Positions 22,839-35,375 of a DNA stretch of 64,000 nt are shown piece by piece (within the stretch, counting starts at the first letter, position 1; each line of letters starts with the position of its first letter). The stretch is from NCBI GenBank assembly GCA_963922205.1, contig CAWUHX010000122.1:372001-436000 (forward strand). The letters are read 5' to 3'. The translations under genes and the position numbers were made by a program. Source of the stretch: Romanomermis culicivorax (lineage: Eukaryota; Nematoda; Enoplea; Mermithida; Mermithidae). A model generated the notes under the pieces. The model was not told the origin of the DNA and ran no database searches. It worked only from the letters and a program-made list of their open reading frames with translations.

Positions 22839-24848
22839 CTACTTTACCGTTTCTTTGCCCTGATTGCTGTCAGGCTGGATCTGAGCCTGATTACTCTTCT
22901 CCACTTCTTTCGCCATGCTCCTCGTTGTTACGGCATTTACCAAGTCTGCAGGTGAGATTGATTCTGGATCACCCTCAGAATCTTCTGGATATATTTGGGT
23001 GAATCTCGGACTTATTTCAGTCCTCTGATTATTCTTACCTTTTGGCTCCGGATATAACGGAGTATGGTCTTCAGGATTCCGATCTGTCAGAATTCTGAAT
23101 CTCTTTACCAAATTGAGATGCTTTTTCTCAATAAGCTGTGCTTCAAGATCTTTCAGATTTCCAGACTCTCCTTTATCCCCTGAGAACATGTGTTCCCATT
23201 TTGGTGGTATCTTTTCCACTTGATCGTCTGGTTCATCCATCCTTGACATAAAGTCTGCCATGGCATTTTGTTTTCCAGGCACATACTCTAGTTTATGGTT
23301 GAACTGAGAGATGAATGAGTACCATCTCTTTAATTTACCATTGGTCATTGCGTTGACCTTCATAGACAACAACTGTTTGTGATCAGTTCTTATGATCACC
23401 TTATGACCTACCAGGTAGTGCTTGTATAACTTCAAGCCATACACTATTGCCAAGCACTCCCTTTCCATGGCTGACCACTTCTTCTCATCCGCTTTTAAAT
23501 TTCTGCTATTATACGCAATTACCCAGCGGTCCGACTCAGTCTCCTGGTAGAGAACTGCTCCTAGTGCCGTTCTGCTGGCATCTGTCTGAAGGACAAAGTC
23601 CGCAGACCCGTCCAAAACCAGATACCTCAGAAAAGGCACTGACAGTAATGCTTCTTTTAGGCTCCTGAAAGCCTGATGGTGAACCTCCGTAATTTCCCAA
23701 ACACAGTTCTTCCCAGTTAATTTATACAATGGTTCAGCGTGTTTAGCCAACCCTGGTATGAACTTTTTACACCACTGCAACATTCCTAGAAACCTTTGCA
23801 GCTTACATTTAGACTCTGGGAATGGGAAATCATTAATAGCTTTGACCTTTTCCGGATCTGGGGAAACTCCATCTGAATTTTAGATATGTCCTAAAAAATG
23901 GACTCTCTCTGGCAGAAATTCACACTTCTCCGGCTTCAAGGTCAAATGAGCTTTCCTTAGAGCATGCAGGACTAGCTCTAAATTAGCCAAATGTTCCTCA
24001 AATGTATTTGAGAACACTATTATATCGTCTATATATACTAGACAGATTTTCCACACATATAGATGCAAAACTCTTTCCATCATGCGCTGGAACTCTGCTG
24101 GCACATTTTTTAGGCCAAAGGGCATGACTTTAAATTGATAAAGCCCTTCCTGGCATATGAAAGCAGTTTTCTCCTTGCTTTCTTCATCCATTGGCACTTG
24201 CCAATACCCTGACTTGAGATCTAAGGTGGTATAAAACTTTGCTTTACCTAAACAGTCTAGATAGTCATCCATTCTAGGAATGGGATACTTATCATCCTTG
24301 GTAACATCATTTATACCCCTAAAGTCCACTACTGGTCGCTTGGTACCATCCTTTTTACCTACAAGGAATAATGGAGCTGCCCAAGGCGACTTTGATGGTT
24401 CTATTACACCCTTTTTGAGCATATCTTGTACATGCTCACGAACATGTGGCCATAAATTTATGGCAGTCCTGTGGTACCTTTTTGCCACAGGTGCTGCATC
24501 GCCTGTATTTATTTTACAGGTCAAGTAGGGTGTAGTAGTTGGAGAATCATTGGGCAAGCTGAACACGTCTCTATATTTTGCGAGACATCGTAAAGCTTGT
24601 TCCAATTGTTCAGATGGTATGTTGGATTTAGCCAGCATATTGTACAAAGCTTCCTTGAATTCTTTCTCATCCGATTGAGTGGACTCAGGTCTAGCTTGAA
24701 TTGCACAGGTTTGCAGCTTCTCCAAATCCTCAACTATCTTCCCCTTCAGTTGATCTTGCTTATCAGTATCACACAACACTGAATTAGTATGGCCAATTAT
24801 TTGATTTCTTTTCAAATGGCATCCTGATCCTGTGTTGTTGGATACCAT
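22839..24848 (-). pseudogene. Element C reverse transcriptase and RNase H
   Basis: 24848-23880 carries the RT core: 'WAAPLFLVGKKDG', 'DLKSGYWQVPM', 'MPFGLKNVPAEFQ' and the catalytic 'YIDD'. It ends at a TAG (23880-23882) straight after 'HFLGHI', and the same frame resumes to 22839 with 'LQRFLGMLQWCKKF' and RNase H ('FVLQTDAS.TALGAVL', '[12 protein letters not shown]', 'TDHKQLL'). Only this stop breaks the RT-RNase H frame. A frameshift separates it from gag-protease upstream (24849-25086). Ty3/gypsy type by motif order. Confidence 0.9.
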
Positions 24849-25086
24849 AACTACAAAATCATCTCTTGTACCATCTACTATGGTACTATCTATGTGGAAC
24901 TTTTCTTCATATTCTTCAGACTCTATTATGATCCCAAAGCTTTGCTTTCAGAAGTACATCAGTACCACTTGGTAAGTAGATGGGTTTCACACTCACCACT
25001 GGCACCCAAACCTTTAGCAGGCAAATCTTTGGCTGATACTGGTCGGCGGCGTTCGTCATGGATTCAGTGGCACTCGTGGTCATGAC

Positions 25087-28000
25087 CTATCCACAATTTC
25101 TTTGGGGCTGGTCCAGCCTCACGTATATCCCCTGTTGATGGTTTTTGAGCCTCATCGTCCTATTCCTGAAATCTATTATGGCTCCTACCTGAGGATGAGC
25201 CAAGAAGTCTGTTCCCACAATTACATTTTCACCTGCTTCAGGAATTACAATTGCTTTTACGGGGAACTGTCCACACAATGTATCCATCTTGAATTGGATA
25301 TACCCATGGGCTTGGACTGTCTTACCATTGGCTACAGTAACATTTAATATCCTAGGATATTCAGTGTAATCCGGGCCCAAAGTTTCTTTCAGAAACGTAG
25401 CCAACATGACAGTACACTGAGCTCCTGTGTCAATTAAAGCCAATGTCTTATGACCTCCTATAACAACCTCAATGTGGAATGGAGCTGTTCGGGGGTATGT
25501 ATCCAGCAAATGTTGTTCTTGAGGACTAGCTGGTGTGCCCCTCTTTACTACTTGTACTGATTGTACTACCATTTGTGGCGCAATTGCATTCATTTGAACA
25601 ATGCTACCTAATACAACATTTGGACAACTCACTCTCTGATTTACTTCACCCAAGGGACACATTTGTGATTGCCTTGCAACCATTACACTTGAATAATCCT
25701 TCTGGGGCGGCTGATTTGTGAATTGACCCTGTTGAAGAGTCTGAGTCGGACCCTTAATAACCTGAAGTGGCTGAGGTTGCTGTAATGCAGCGTGCTGTTG
25801 ATATTGCTGCATCTGTTGGAACTGCTTTTGCAGCTCCTTTTGCCTTTTGAATTCCAGAAACTCGTTATAGTCCGAATTCTGTTGATAACTCTTGTGGCTA
25901 TCCTGGTAACCTGAATAGCCTATATTATACGCATCTCTACCTCTGCTATTAAAGTTGGCATTAGGGTAACCTCCTCTACCTCTATAATTACTTCTAGCAA
26001 AATTGTTGAAGCCTCCCCTGTTGAAGCTGGGGAAGCTGGCTCTGCCTCTGCTCCTGCGCTCTGACAACACTCTCAATGCCCTGCAGTCTGCAGTATTATG
26101 TGTTATGTTCTTATGGAACTCAGACCATGGCTTTGTCCGATCTCGGGAAACTTGACCTCCCTGGCTGGTGCCCGGTATGGCCACATCAGACCGATTTTCC
26201 ATTTGCCTATTATCAACCTTTTGCTGAAGCTGGTTGAACCTTTGAACCAGTTGTACCATCTCTTTAGATATTTTTAATAGAATGAATTCTTTCTTACCTT
26301 TTTCGGTCTGAGCCCTAGGGGCTTCCCGAACTGGAATCTCTTCTATTTCAGGAGAATCACTCCTTGACCTTTGGGTTTGGGCTGATACCTGATTACCTAC
26401 AGTTTGATATGGTTGCCAAAACCTTTGTCTCTGGCCTTGTTGATATCCCTCTGACTGATTCCTAGCAACTACAACAATTTCAGGATCATGCCCACTAGGC
26501 ATACCTACTTCATTAATAACAATAGGATCCTGTTGTGTACCCTTAGGTCCGTATCTTTGAAAGGCATTTTTGTACCTACGTTCAATATCATGAACTTCTA
26601 CTGATAGATCATACCAAGTTCTAAAGGTATGTTTTGAATTCTTTAGTTCAGACTGGAACGTGGGGTCACTCTTATATATAAAGGTGTCAATAATCAGCCT
26701 CTGTTTGGACTGATAGTCTAAATCACCCTTTACTAGTTCCACTAGGATACTGACCCTTTTTAAAAACTCTACGGCCTGTTCATTGGGTCTTTGTTGGATC
26801 TCAAACAACTCCCTGGTTAACATTTCCAGGTTACACTCAGGTGCAAAGACATTTATGATGGCTCTCCTGGCCTCCCTATAGGTCATGTTGTCTCCTGCAA
26901 CAGCCTTTGGTCTACCTTTAGAAAGCCTCAGCAGTGCTTCATAATTGGCTGATTCGGGTGTATCCCTAAGAAATTCCCCCTCAAGTACTGTTAAAAAGCT
27001 AAGCACCTGCTGATTTACCATACCCTCATCTAAAAGTTTGGGTAACACACCTTTAACGATATTCCTAACTACAATCTCCTGAGCCAAATTATTTGTTGGC
27101 ATTTCCCTCTGATCATAAGCTGCTGTTAATACTGGATCAATATCAGGGTTGAGGGATTGCAGCATAACTCTATTTGAATCTCCTTGAGGTGGTACACCTC
27201 CTTGATATGATGGTATGTTGTCTCTGTCAAACCTATAATCCCTATATGGGAAACATGCCAGTTGATTGGGTCTAAGGGTATTTGGATCAACTATATTTCC
27301 TCTACCATTATAGACCACTCTTGTTAAAGTTGGATGCTGCGAAGCTATCTGATTTGGATTCCTGAAGTCTGCCGATTGCTCAGCTCCCTCGAATCGAAAA
27401 TCTCTAGCTGGACCTCTCCAACCTTTGGGCTCAAAGTTAAGCCTTTGCCCTTCATCAACTTCAGGCCTACTGCTAGGCCCTGCATCTGCATTCATTTCAG
27501 GAGAGAGACAGTTGTCTCTTTCTGCACCCCTATTACATGGTCTAACCTGTCTATCCGGCTCCTGTCGGGGACTGTCGGCTTCCCTTTTATTGTCCTCAGT
27601 GGCGGCATTCGCGATGATGTCAAACAAAGCTTCGACAGTCCCTTTAAATTCAGGTAGCTGCATCGCCAACTCTTGATTGGACGTTTCGGGAGCTCTTTCC
27701 TGCAGCCAGAATTTCTCTCGATCTTGATGGATCCTCTCTAATCATCGATCGATTTCGGGGTCCCTTTCATCCACATTTGGTCAAAATTCAGGCGTAATTA
27801 CATCCCTCTTCGGTCCTGCTAATTCGACCTTCCGCGGTGACCTTTTCAAATTTTGCGGCTGCTGTCCATTGGCCTCTGGGTTTGGATTCGCCTGGCCTGC
27901 CTCTTGCGGATCGATGGCAATCGCTGGTGGGTGGTCAATTGGTACGCCTGCATCTTGCGGCGTAAAATGCATTGCATTTTGCTACAATGGTTGAACCCTC

Positions 28001-28146
28001 ACGGGAGTTTGATCCGGGATCACTGGGTCTGGAGTAGCATGCCATTGCTGATCTCCGTTTCCCAAATTTAGAAGATTCCCAGCACTCGCCACTCTGGGTG
28101 GTGATCTATTTAAAGTATTACCTCTCGGTATCCTTTCTTTAGGCAT
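25087..28146 (-). pseudogene. Element C gag-protease
   Basis: The 860-codon open stretch 27669-25087 holds gag and protease. The frame actually starts at ATG 28146-28144 and is broken by TAG 27984-27982, TGA 27783-27781 and TGA 27744-27742. Features include an acidic/Pro-rich N-terminus and a capsid-like helical region (about 27150-26600, with '[14 protein letters not shown]'). A degenerate zinc knuckle reads '[14 protein letters not shown]': the Cx2Hx4Hx4C pattern has Ser for the first Cys. An RG-rich basic region, a Gln-rich stretch and an aspartic protease ('[13 protein letters not shown]', then 'VIVGTDFL') follow. Loss of the first Cys probably abolishes zinc binding. Confidence 0.88.
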
Positions 28147-28749
28147 TTTAAATCCTGCTAACTTTCTGTAGAAACCTGGAGGATTTTCTTTTCTCCTAGT
28201 CTGACTAGGAAGTTCCGTGGTGAGGAGTTAAAAGCCACCACTTGTTGTGCAGGTCTTTTCTTAAGAGGCGTGAGAAAAGATTGAGGCTTCTGGTCTGAAC
28301 TGACCTGTTAGAACTAATCCCTTGGCTAAGCCTCGGTGATAGTGCAACAGTGCAGTTCCCCAGACCTACAACAACAAAGATTACTTTAAACTTAAATGTG
28401 GGGCCTCACCAGAGAGCTCTGCAGTCTCCTTGCTGAGACAAGGAATCCCCTCAGGGATAAACTTACTTGAGTATAACCCTTAGTGGGTTTCCCAAGGCTT
28501 GCTGACTGCAAGCTGGCGCCTGGGCCTTTGGCCCTCTGCTTTTGTTGATCGGCGATATCTAAATAATGAACAAATATATTAAACAATATATCGGACGAAA
28601 TATTAAAAAGAATGTAGATAAACCACAGTTGGTAGTATGCAAATAAAGTCAGAAATGCTGGGAAGTTTTTAATAGACACCAGCAAAATTATGTCAAGAAT
28701 ATAATAAAAACCGAATATAGTGAACGAATGATTTTCACTATCATTTTTG
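28147..28749 (-). other. Element C leader and C/D junction
   Basis: Upstream of C gag on the minus strand. It contains a good splice donor (GTAAGT, GT at 28466-28465) and a good acceptor (GTTGTTGTAG, AG at 28367-28366), so a leader intron of about 100 bases is possible. I could not find the TGGTGACCGT primer site of A, B and E here, nor clear LTR ends. Element D coding sequence begins on the other strand at about 28750-28850, so part of C's LTR may be lost. Confidence 0.4.
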
Positions 28750-30000
28750 GTCTTTCTTTGGCACTCTACTTCTATGCAAATGTCTGCGCCACTAGTCGTT
28801 CATTTCTTCAATTTGGATGGCGATTTCCCCATACGATTTGCCATCAGAAGGGTGCCCAACAAAGAGAATATTATTAATGCCTTTATTTATAATAGTAGTC
28901 TGTTATACCAGATGGAGTTGCAGGGCGTATTGCCATCAATGAAAACATGGCAAGACCTTGCATACACCGTAACACAGATTGACAAAAAGTATAAGAATGT
29001 GTTTACTACTTTTGGAGCCAAGGATAAACTGATCGTAGTGAACCAAGTTGTGGCTAGGGAGGAGAAGTGCCCAGAAATTGCTTTTGTAGGGTATGCTCGC
29101 TATGGAATTACTAAAAAGTATAACCAGATGAAGTCAAGACCACAAAATCAGTTGCAAAAGGCAGTGGAAGAGGAGAGAAGTGAGGAGAATGGTGAAGAGA
29201 TGCAACCTGGCCCATCACCTCGTGATGTCAAAAAGTCTAACGAGGAGCTGGCCTAGGAGTTTTTTTTAGCTATTCTCTCAATGGAATGGCTGCAATTGGT
29301 TCAAAAAGTGGATAAATTACAAGTTACTCAGAATGAAGCTTTAAAGGAGTTGACTACTGTCAAGACTGCATCTGCTGAAAAGCAGAAGCAGTTGAAGCAG
29401 CAGAGACTCTACTGCATTTATCATAAGAATAATACTCATGCTACGGAGGAGTGTAAAACTTTAGCTTACCAGCATCAGCAACAGCAATGCTGTGGATTTA
29501 ACCGTGGCACACCTAATCAGTATTATGGTGGTGATAGAAATGCTTCATTTAGAGGAAATTTTAGAGGTAGAGGTGGACCTCAATTTGGATTCAGAGGAAG
29601 AGGAAGAGGTGCTTATTATGTAGGATTCCCCGAAGAAGATCAAATGTATGGGTATGACCCAGAATTTGAGAGATACAGGGAATTCTGCAGACTTAGGGAA
29701 CAAGGCATTCAGTTGCAGAGGTAGCCTCAGTTGATGTTACCTGCATCAACTAGTCAACGGGAAATTCAGGCTAGTACGATCCAGGATCAAGCTGGATCAT
29801 TTGTCTCGAACCAGTCACAACCTAGTTCGCATAGTGTAATGGTGACAAGCTGTACGGATGTGAATGATGAAAGGGAACAGAGTAGAGACAAATCTCCAAG
29901 TTTGATTCTAGGAAGTATTATTCACCTGGATAAGGTGACGCCTCTAGAAAAAGTGAAGGAAAGAGATTTGGCTCATGTAAAGCATGGAAGGAAAGTGACG
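28750..30000 (+). pseudogene. Element D gag, C-terminal part
   Basis: Homology to element C gag starts about 28810-28850 ('IINAFIYN...TWQDLAYTV...KKYKNVF'). Further on are 'YCIYHKNNTHATEEC', an intact Cx2Hx4Hx4C zinc knuckle (unlike C, where the first Cys is lost), and an RG-rich stretch ('FRGNFRGRGGPQFGFRGRGRG'). In-frame stops: TAG 29254-29256 and TAG 29722-29724. No frameshift occurs; gag and pol share one frame throughout. Confidence 0.82.
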
Positions 30001-33000
30001 GACATGGAGAAAAGATTGTTGGAAAATTATCTGAAAGTGGTTCCATTCTACATAAATGTAGTTATTGGAGAAATGGCTACCAGAGCTTTAATTGATACGG
30101 GAGCCCAATGTACGGTTATGTCTTCTAGGCTCTTGAAAAAGGCATTAGACATTGATTACACAGTGTACCCTTGTATTCTTTAGGTGACTGTAGCTGATGG
30201 AAAAATTGTGCATGCCTTCGGGTATGTGCCATTTTGTATGAAGACTGAATTTGGACATTTTCCAGTCAATGCCATAGTGTTGCCAGATGCAGGTGAGGGC
30301 CTGATTTTGGACACAGATTTTCTAGCACACCCAGATTTAGGTGTGGTGATTGATTTTAAAACGAATTCCATGACAATACAAGGCATTGAGAAAAAGATTG
30401 ATGTAGTTCAAGTCCCTTCTGTAACTACTGTGCAAATGGTAATGGAAGAAGTGACTAAAGTCAGTGTGGCGTCGACTGATTGTACAAATCAAATTGTTTA
30501 TCTAAAAGTTTGTCTGTTAAAGACAGCTGTTGCAATTGTCCCATGTGGGAAAACCTACATTCCATATGGAACAGATGTTTTGATCAAGGCAAAACTTTGG
30601 GATCAACATGGAGATGCCACATTGAATGGAATTATTGTCGAATCCAAAGATTCTGAGATGAAGTTCAGGATAGAGAAAGCTGTGGTAGACGGATCACAAG
30701 CGGAGTTTATAGTACTAATCTCCAATAAGACAGGTTCTGGTTGTCGATTTGAGAGAGATCAAATCATTGGCTATACAGAATCTATGCTAATTGAAGATGA
30801 TGATACTTACAGAAAGGTGAAGGAAATGAAAACGATAAAGGAGGAGAAGGAATATCAGACCTGCATGGTATCAAAATCCGTTTCTGTAGAGTTTTATACT
30901 TCACTATGCAAGATGATATCAAAGGCAAAAATTTCCCAAGAGCAGAAAACGGAAGCTATAGAGTCTTTGTTGAAATACAGAGATGTCTTTAGCTTGCCTG
31001 GTGATCTGGCTACTACAACCCCAGCTCTGACATGTAAAATAGATACAGGAGATGCAAGACCTGTAGCAAAGAGATATTACAGAGCTTCTATCAATAGTCA
31101 GCCTGGAGCGAGGGGACATATAAAGGAGATGTTGGAACAGGGAGTGATAAAGCCCTCAAAGTCACGGTGGGCTGCACCTCTGTTCCTAGTTGGAAAAAAG
31201 GATGGAACTACGAGACCTGTAGTTGATTTTAGAGGTATAAACGAAGTGACCAAGGATGATAAATATCCCATCCCGAGAATGGATGACTATTTATATTGCC
31301 TTGGAAGAGCTAAGTTTTATACAACTCTAGATTTGAAGTCAGGATATTGGCAGGTCCCGATGGAGGAGGAGAGCAAGGAGAAAATGGCTTTTATATGCCA
31401 GGAAGGCTTGTTTCAGTTTAAAGTGATGCCATTTGGATTGAAGAATGCACCAGCTGAATTCCAAGGGATGATGGAGAGAATCCTTGGGGATTTGGTATGG
31501 AAAATTTGCTTAGTGTACATAGATGATATTATCATCTTCTCAAATTTGTTTGAGGAACACTTGGAGAATTTGACATTGGTGCTGGAAGCATTGAGGAAGG
31601 CAAAGTTGACTCTTAAGCTGGAGAAATATGGATTTCTTCCCGAGAAAGTGCACTTTTTAGGACACATCTTGGATGTGAATGGAATTTCTCCAGATACTAA
31701 GAAGGTCAATGCAATAACGGAATTTCCATTCCCAGATTCTGTTAAGAAAATGCAACAATTTCTAGGTAGGCTACAATGATGTAAGAAATTTATACTGGAC
31801 CTAGCAGCACTAGCTGAACTTTTGTACAAATTAACAGGCAAGAAAGAGACATGGAATGGGATGGAGTTACATTACCAAACTTTTGAGAAGCTCAAAGTAG
31901 CATTGACGTCAGTGCCTTTTTTAGGACATCCAATTCTACATGGACCGGCCGGATTCATCCTGCAAACGGATGCCAGTGGAATTGCATTGGGGGCAGTGTT
32001 ATGTCAAGGGACTGACTCAGAACATTCGGTAATAGCCTACAATAGTCAGATATTGCAGGCAGAGGTAAGGAAATGGTGTGCCATGGAAAGGGAATGCTTA
32101 GCTGTGGTATACGGCCTAAAAATTTATAAACATTATCTTTTGGGTCACGATTCAAACTGACCACAAACGTCATCGGTCACGATTCAAACTGACGACAAAC
32201 CATTATTATCAATGAGGGTCAACACACAGACTAATGACAAACTCAAGAGGTGGTATGCATTCATTTGCTAATTTAGTCACAAGTTGGAGTACTTGCCTGG
32301 CAGACAAAATGCCATGGCTGATTTTCTCTTCAGGAAGAAGGAGCCAGATGAACAAAAAGAGAAGTTGCCACCGAAATGGGAGCTTATCTTTCAGAAAGGA
32401 GAAGTGAAATCTCTTGCTGAAGACGAAGCCATTAGCGAAAACCATAAAGTTTTAGTGAATCAACTTCAGAAACTCAGAGGAGATGAAGTGGATGAGGCTG
32501 TAGGAGTCTTCACTTTTGTGAAGATGGCCACAGCTTCAGTGGCGTCAGTGTATGATGCTAGTGATGAGACTCGACTTAATATTTCTCCAGAATTTGATAA
32601 TTATCAAACGCCTGAGAAATATGAAATTCAGGCAGTAGTCACTAGGCAGATGGCAAAAAACTTGCAGCAGGAGGAAAGAGAACATCCTCCTGGGCAAGCA
32701 AAACCTAAAGAAAAGGTAAAGAGAATTTTTGAACTGAAGGAGAAGGAGTTTGAAGAAGCCCCTCAAATTGAAGATGGTAGACCAGAAGGGCTTATCTCAA
32801 ACGCCTTGATGGCACTGTTGCAAGGAAAGGATAAGGATTTAAAAGTGATCTTCAAGAAACTAGGTGCTAACAGCAGCACCAAGTCTCAAAGTAACTTTCA
32901 TATCGATCAAGGGATACTATATAGAGAGACTTTTGGCCAGGCAGATGATCAAGTTGTTGTGCCCTCTGTTCTCAAAAAAGTTGTCCTACATCAGTATCAT

Positions 33001-34104
33001 GGTGCAATGATGATGACAGATCAAGGGTTTAAGAGAACCCTTACTATTATTAAAAAGCAGTTCTGGTGGCTGAGCATCGAAAAAGATGTTTGGAGCTGGA
33101 TCAGCTTTTGACCGATATGTCAAATTGCGACTCCAGGAAAGGCTACGATACCGCCATTAAATCCAATTATTCCTAGAGGACCATTTGACATAGTCTCTGT
33201 GGATATCGTGGAAATTTCTCCCATGAGTGAGAAAAGACGGTATGTGATAGTATTTCAAGATTACTCTATAAAATAGGTGGAATCAGAAATGATTCCGGAT
33301 CAATCTACTGTAACCATTGTGGACAGTTTTCTACGAAATATTGTGTTCAGGCATGGAACCCTGGTGAAATTGTTGAGTGATAATGGTTCATGCTTTACAG
33401 CTGATCTGATGATGTCAGTGTGTAAATTGTTGGAGTGTCAGAAGATTTTCACAACTGCCTACCATCTACAAGGAAATGGAATGGTTGAATGGTTTAACCA
33501 AGCCTTGATCAAGCAGTTGCAAAAGGTTGCTATAGAGGATTCGGACAAGTGGGACAGATATTTGCAATCTGTCATTTTTGCTTACAATGCCGTTCCACAT
33601 ATCTCAACAAGATGTTCCCCATTTGCCTTGTTGAGAGGCCATGAGGCTAATTTTGGCATTAGTATTGGTGTTGCGAGAAATATAGTTCTGTGAATGAACT
33701 ATGAGGCTTATAAGCATATACTAACCGAAAGTTTAGTAGAAACTTATAAGACCATTTCTGAAAATATGGAGAAAGCTGCAGAGAACAGTAAGAAGTTTTT
33801 TGACCGTAAAGCAAAAGCTCATGATTATTCCATCAATGATTGGGTTTTGCTGAAAGTCCATAAACAGAAAAAACTGGGTCTGCCATGGCAAGGACCATTT
33901 GTTGTTACTGATAAAAGCAGATTATCAGAGAACATCCTTGAAATCAGGCACTGGAGAGAGCCGCTGAAAAAGCAGGTGGTATCCGTGAGCAGGTTAAAGC
34001 ACTTTCGCTACGAGACTGGCAGATGGCTGCAGTCTAACAATGTGTCATCAAAGGATGCACAGTTTATTGTAGCTTCAAAAATCAGTAATTATAAACTGCT
34101 GTAG
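30001..34104 (+). pseudogene. Element D pol: protease, RT, RNase H, integrase
   Basis: One plus-strand frame runs through the whole region with stops but no net frame change. Protease: '[12 protein letters not shown]' near 30090. RT: 'WAAPLFLVGKKDG', 'MPFGLKNAPAEFQ', 'YIDD' near 31518. RNase H: 'FILQTDASGIALGAVL'. Integrase: DDE motifs 'VSVDIVE', 'LSDNGSCFT', 'NGMVEWFNQ'. Stops at 30181 (TAG), 31777 (TGA replacing the Trp seen in C), 32158 (TGA), about 32268 (TAA), 33109 (TGA replacing a zinc-binding Cys of the HHCC module), 33274 (TAG for Trp) and 33691 (TGA). The terminal TAG at 34102 probably ends the original gene. Completely inactive. Confidence 0.9.
32143..32202 (+). repeat. 32-bp-offset tandem duplication in element D RNase H
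   Basis: The core ggtcacgattcaaactgac followed by (c/g)acaaac starts at 32143 and again at 32175. It duplicates the 'TIQTD-K' block of RNase H and creates the TGA at 32158. Confidence 0.85.
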
Positions 34105-34496
34105 CAGGTAGCACTGTATTTTTTGTGTGTGTGTGCTTATGATTATCCCCCCCCATATTTTTTCATCCCAAATTCTGTAATTAGGTACAAATTGTATTTA
34201 ATTGTATTGATTTATGTATTTATCGTGTATTTATCATGTATTTTAAAATTTTTCTCACGTAAATCTTGAAATTTTCAAAAATTTTTGGTAAAAAACCACT
34301 CTTCACAGAAAACCCAAATTCTTAAAATTTTTCTGCGGCCCAAAATAAAATTCCCCGTGTCTGATTAATTTTTTCAGAGGAAATTGTAGTTCTTGCCCAC
34401 CAATTCTGTGAATATTGGAAGAATTGGAAATTTGCTGAGGTTTAGAGTGAAAATAGACAAAAAGTAGCGAAAGCGGAAACTTTGTCGATTTTTCAG

Positions 34497-34681
34497 CTCT
34501 TACAAATTTATAAAAATTTTCAAAATTGATAGTGCGGAACTGGAAGAGTTTGAGAAAGAAGTGGAAGAAATGTCGCGGCCCCCCAACAGATGCCACACAA
34601 AACAGTATTTGGTCATGGACCCCCACATGGCCTATGGTCAGCCACAAGTGCGGCAAGATAATCGGTACTTTTTAGTCCATG
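34497..34681 (+). CDS. Element D ORF3 start exon
   Basis: Predicted 185-base exon. Acceptor GATTTTTCAG (AG 34495-34496), ATG at 34570, 37 codons without a stop, ending 'VRQDNRYFLVH', then one base of a split codon and the donor G-GTAAGT (GT 34682-34683). The end is clearly homologous to the start exon of element C. Unlike the rest of D, it has no nonsense change, but it is short. Poly-C at 34577-34582. Confidence 0.65.
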
Positions 34682-35375
34682 GTAAGTGACCCAAGTTGAA
34701 ATACTTGGTTATTCTAAAAATTTATTAGGTAAAGCAGGATGTTATAGCCCATGGGTGTCTAGACAAAGGCCTAGACAATTTTCTAAATTTAGTGGGAACA
34801 AATTTGTTCTGTCAAACTTGAAAAATTGTGGCAAAGCTGCCCGTAGCATGAGATTTTGACTTTCTGGGAAACTTCATCATTCCTCTACACACATAGCGAG
34901 TTGAATAAATTCGTCTATGTGATGGGGAAGAAGTGGAGTGTAGCAACTAGTCGACTAGGGGTAGATAATTTCAAAATTATTTAAATTTCTAATTTCCACC
35001 TTTATCTAAATTTCTACGAATTTCCTCATTTTGGGTAAATTAGTAGGTATATTTTAAAATTTTTCTTGGAAATTCTTAATTCATTGGTTGAATGAGCTGT
35101 TTTGGGCATTGGATTGAGATGGCATGCAGTTGAGTGATGGAAGACGCAGGTGGTCTGTGCATGTACTCCCCTATAAGGTAGAAGTCGGGGCGGCACTTGT
35201 GTTTAGCTATCTGCCAACACTAACCCAATATATGTTTGGTACCTTATTCTCCCCTGCTTGCAATTCTTTCCTATTTGTACTTACTATCTGTGGTGAAGGT
35301 ATAAATTAACCGATGTCTGTCCGCTTGGAAAAATTTTCAGAAAAAAGTAGTAAATATTTTGTCTGAATTTTTTAG
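34682..35375 (+). other. Predicted phase-1 intron of element D ORF3 (694 bp)
   Basis: GTAAGT at 34682; acceptor GAATTTTTTAG with AG at 35374-35375. Phase 1, same position as in C and B. Immediately after the acceptor, the codon equivalent to C's Tyr (TAC) is TAA, so D would stop at once even if spliced. Nothing else recognised inside. Confidence 0.72.

Larger units (their letters stand above)
16679..28560 (-). mobile_element. Element C: Ty3/gypsy-type with exonuclease ORF3
   Basis: Minus strand, reading from about 28500 down: leader, gag-protease, RT-RNase H, integrase, a spacer with a start exon and intron, then ORF3 with an exonuclease domain. ORF3 is cut at about 16679 by element E. All coding parts carry frameshifts or stops, so the copy is dead, but decay is moderate and the domain order is easy to read. 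A 5' LTR should lie near 28250-28850 but I could not delimit it; element D begins within that zone on the other strand. Confidence 0.82.

Noticed and set aside
34570..34681. Host gene exon
   Set aside because: Its conservation with C and B at the same place in LTR elements shows it belongs to the elements.
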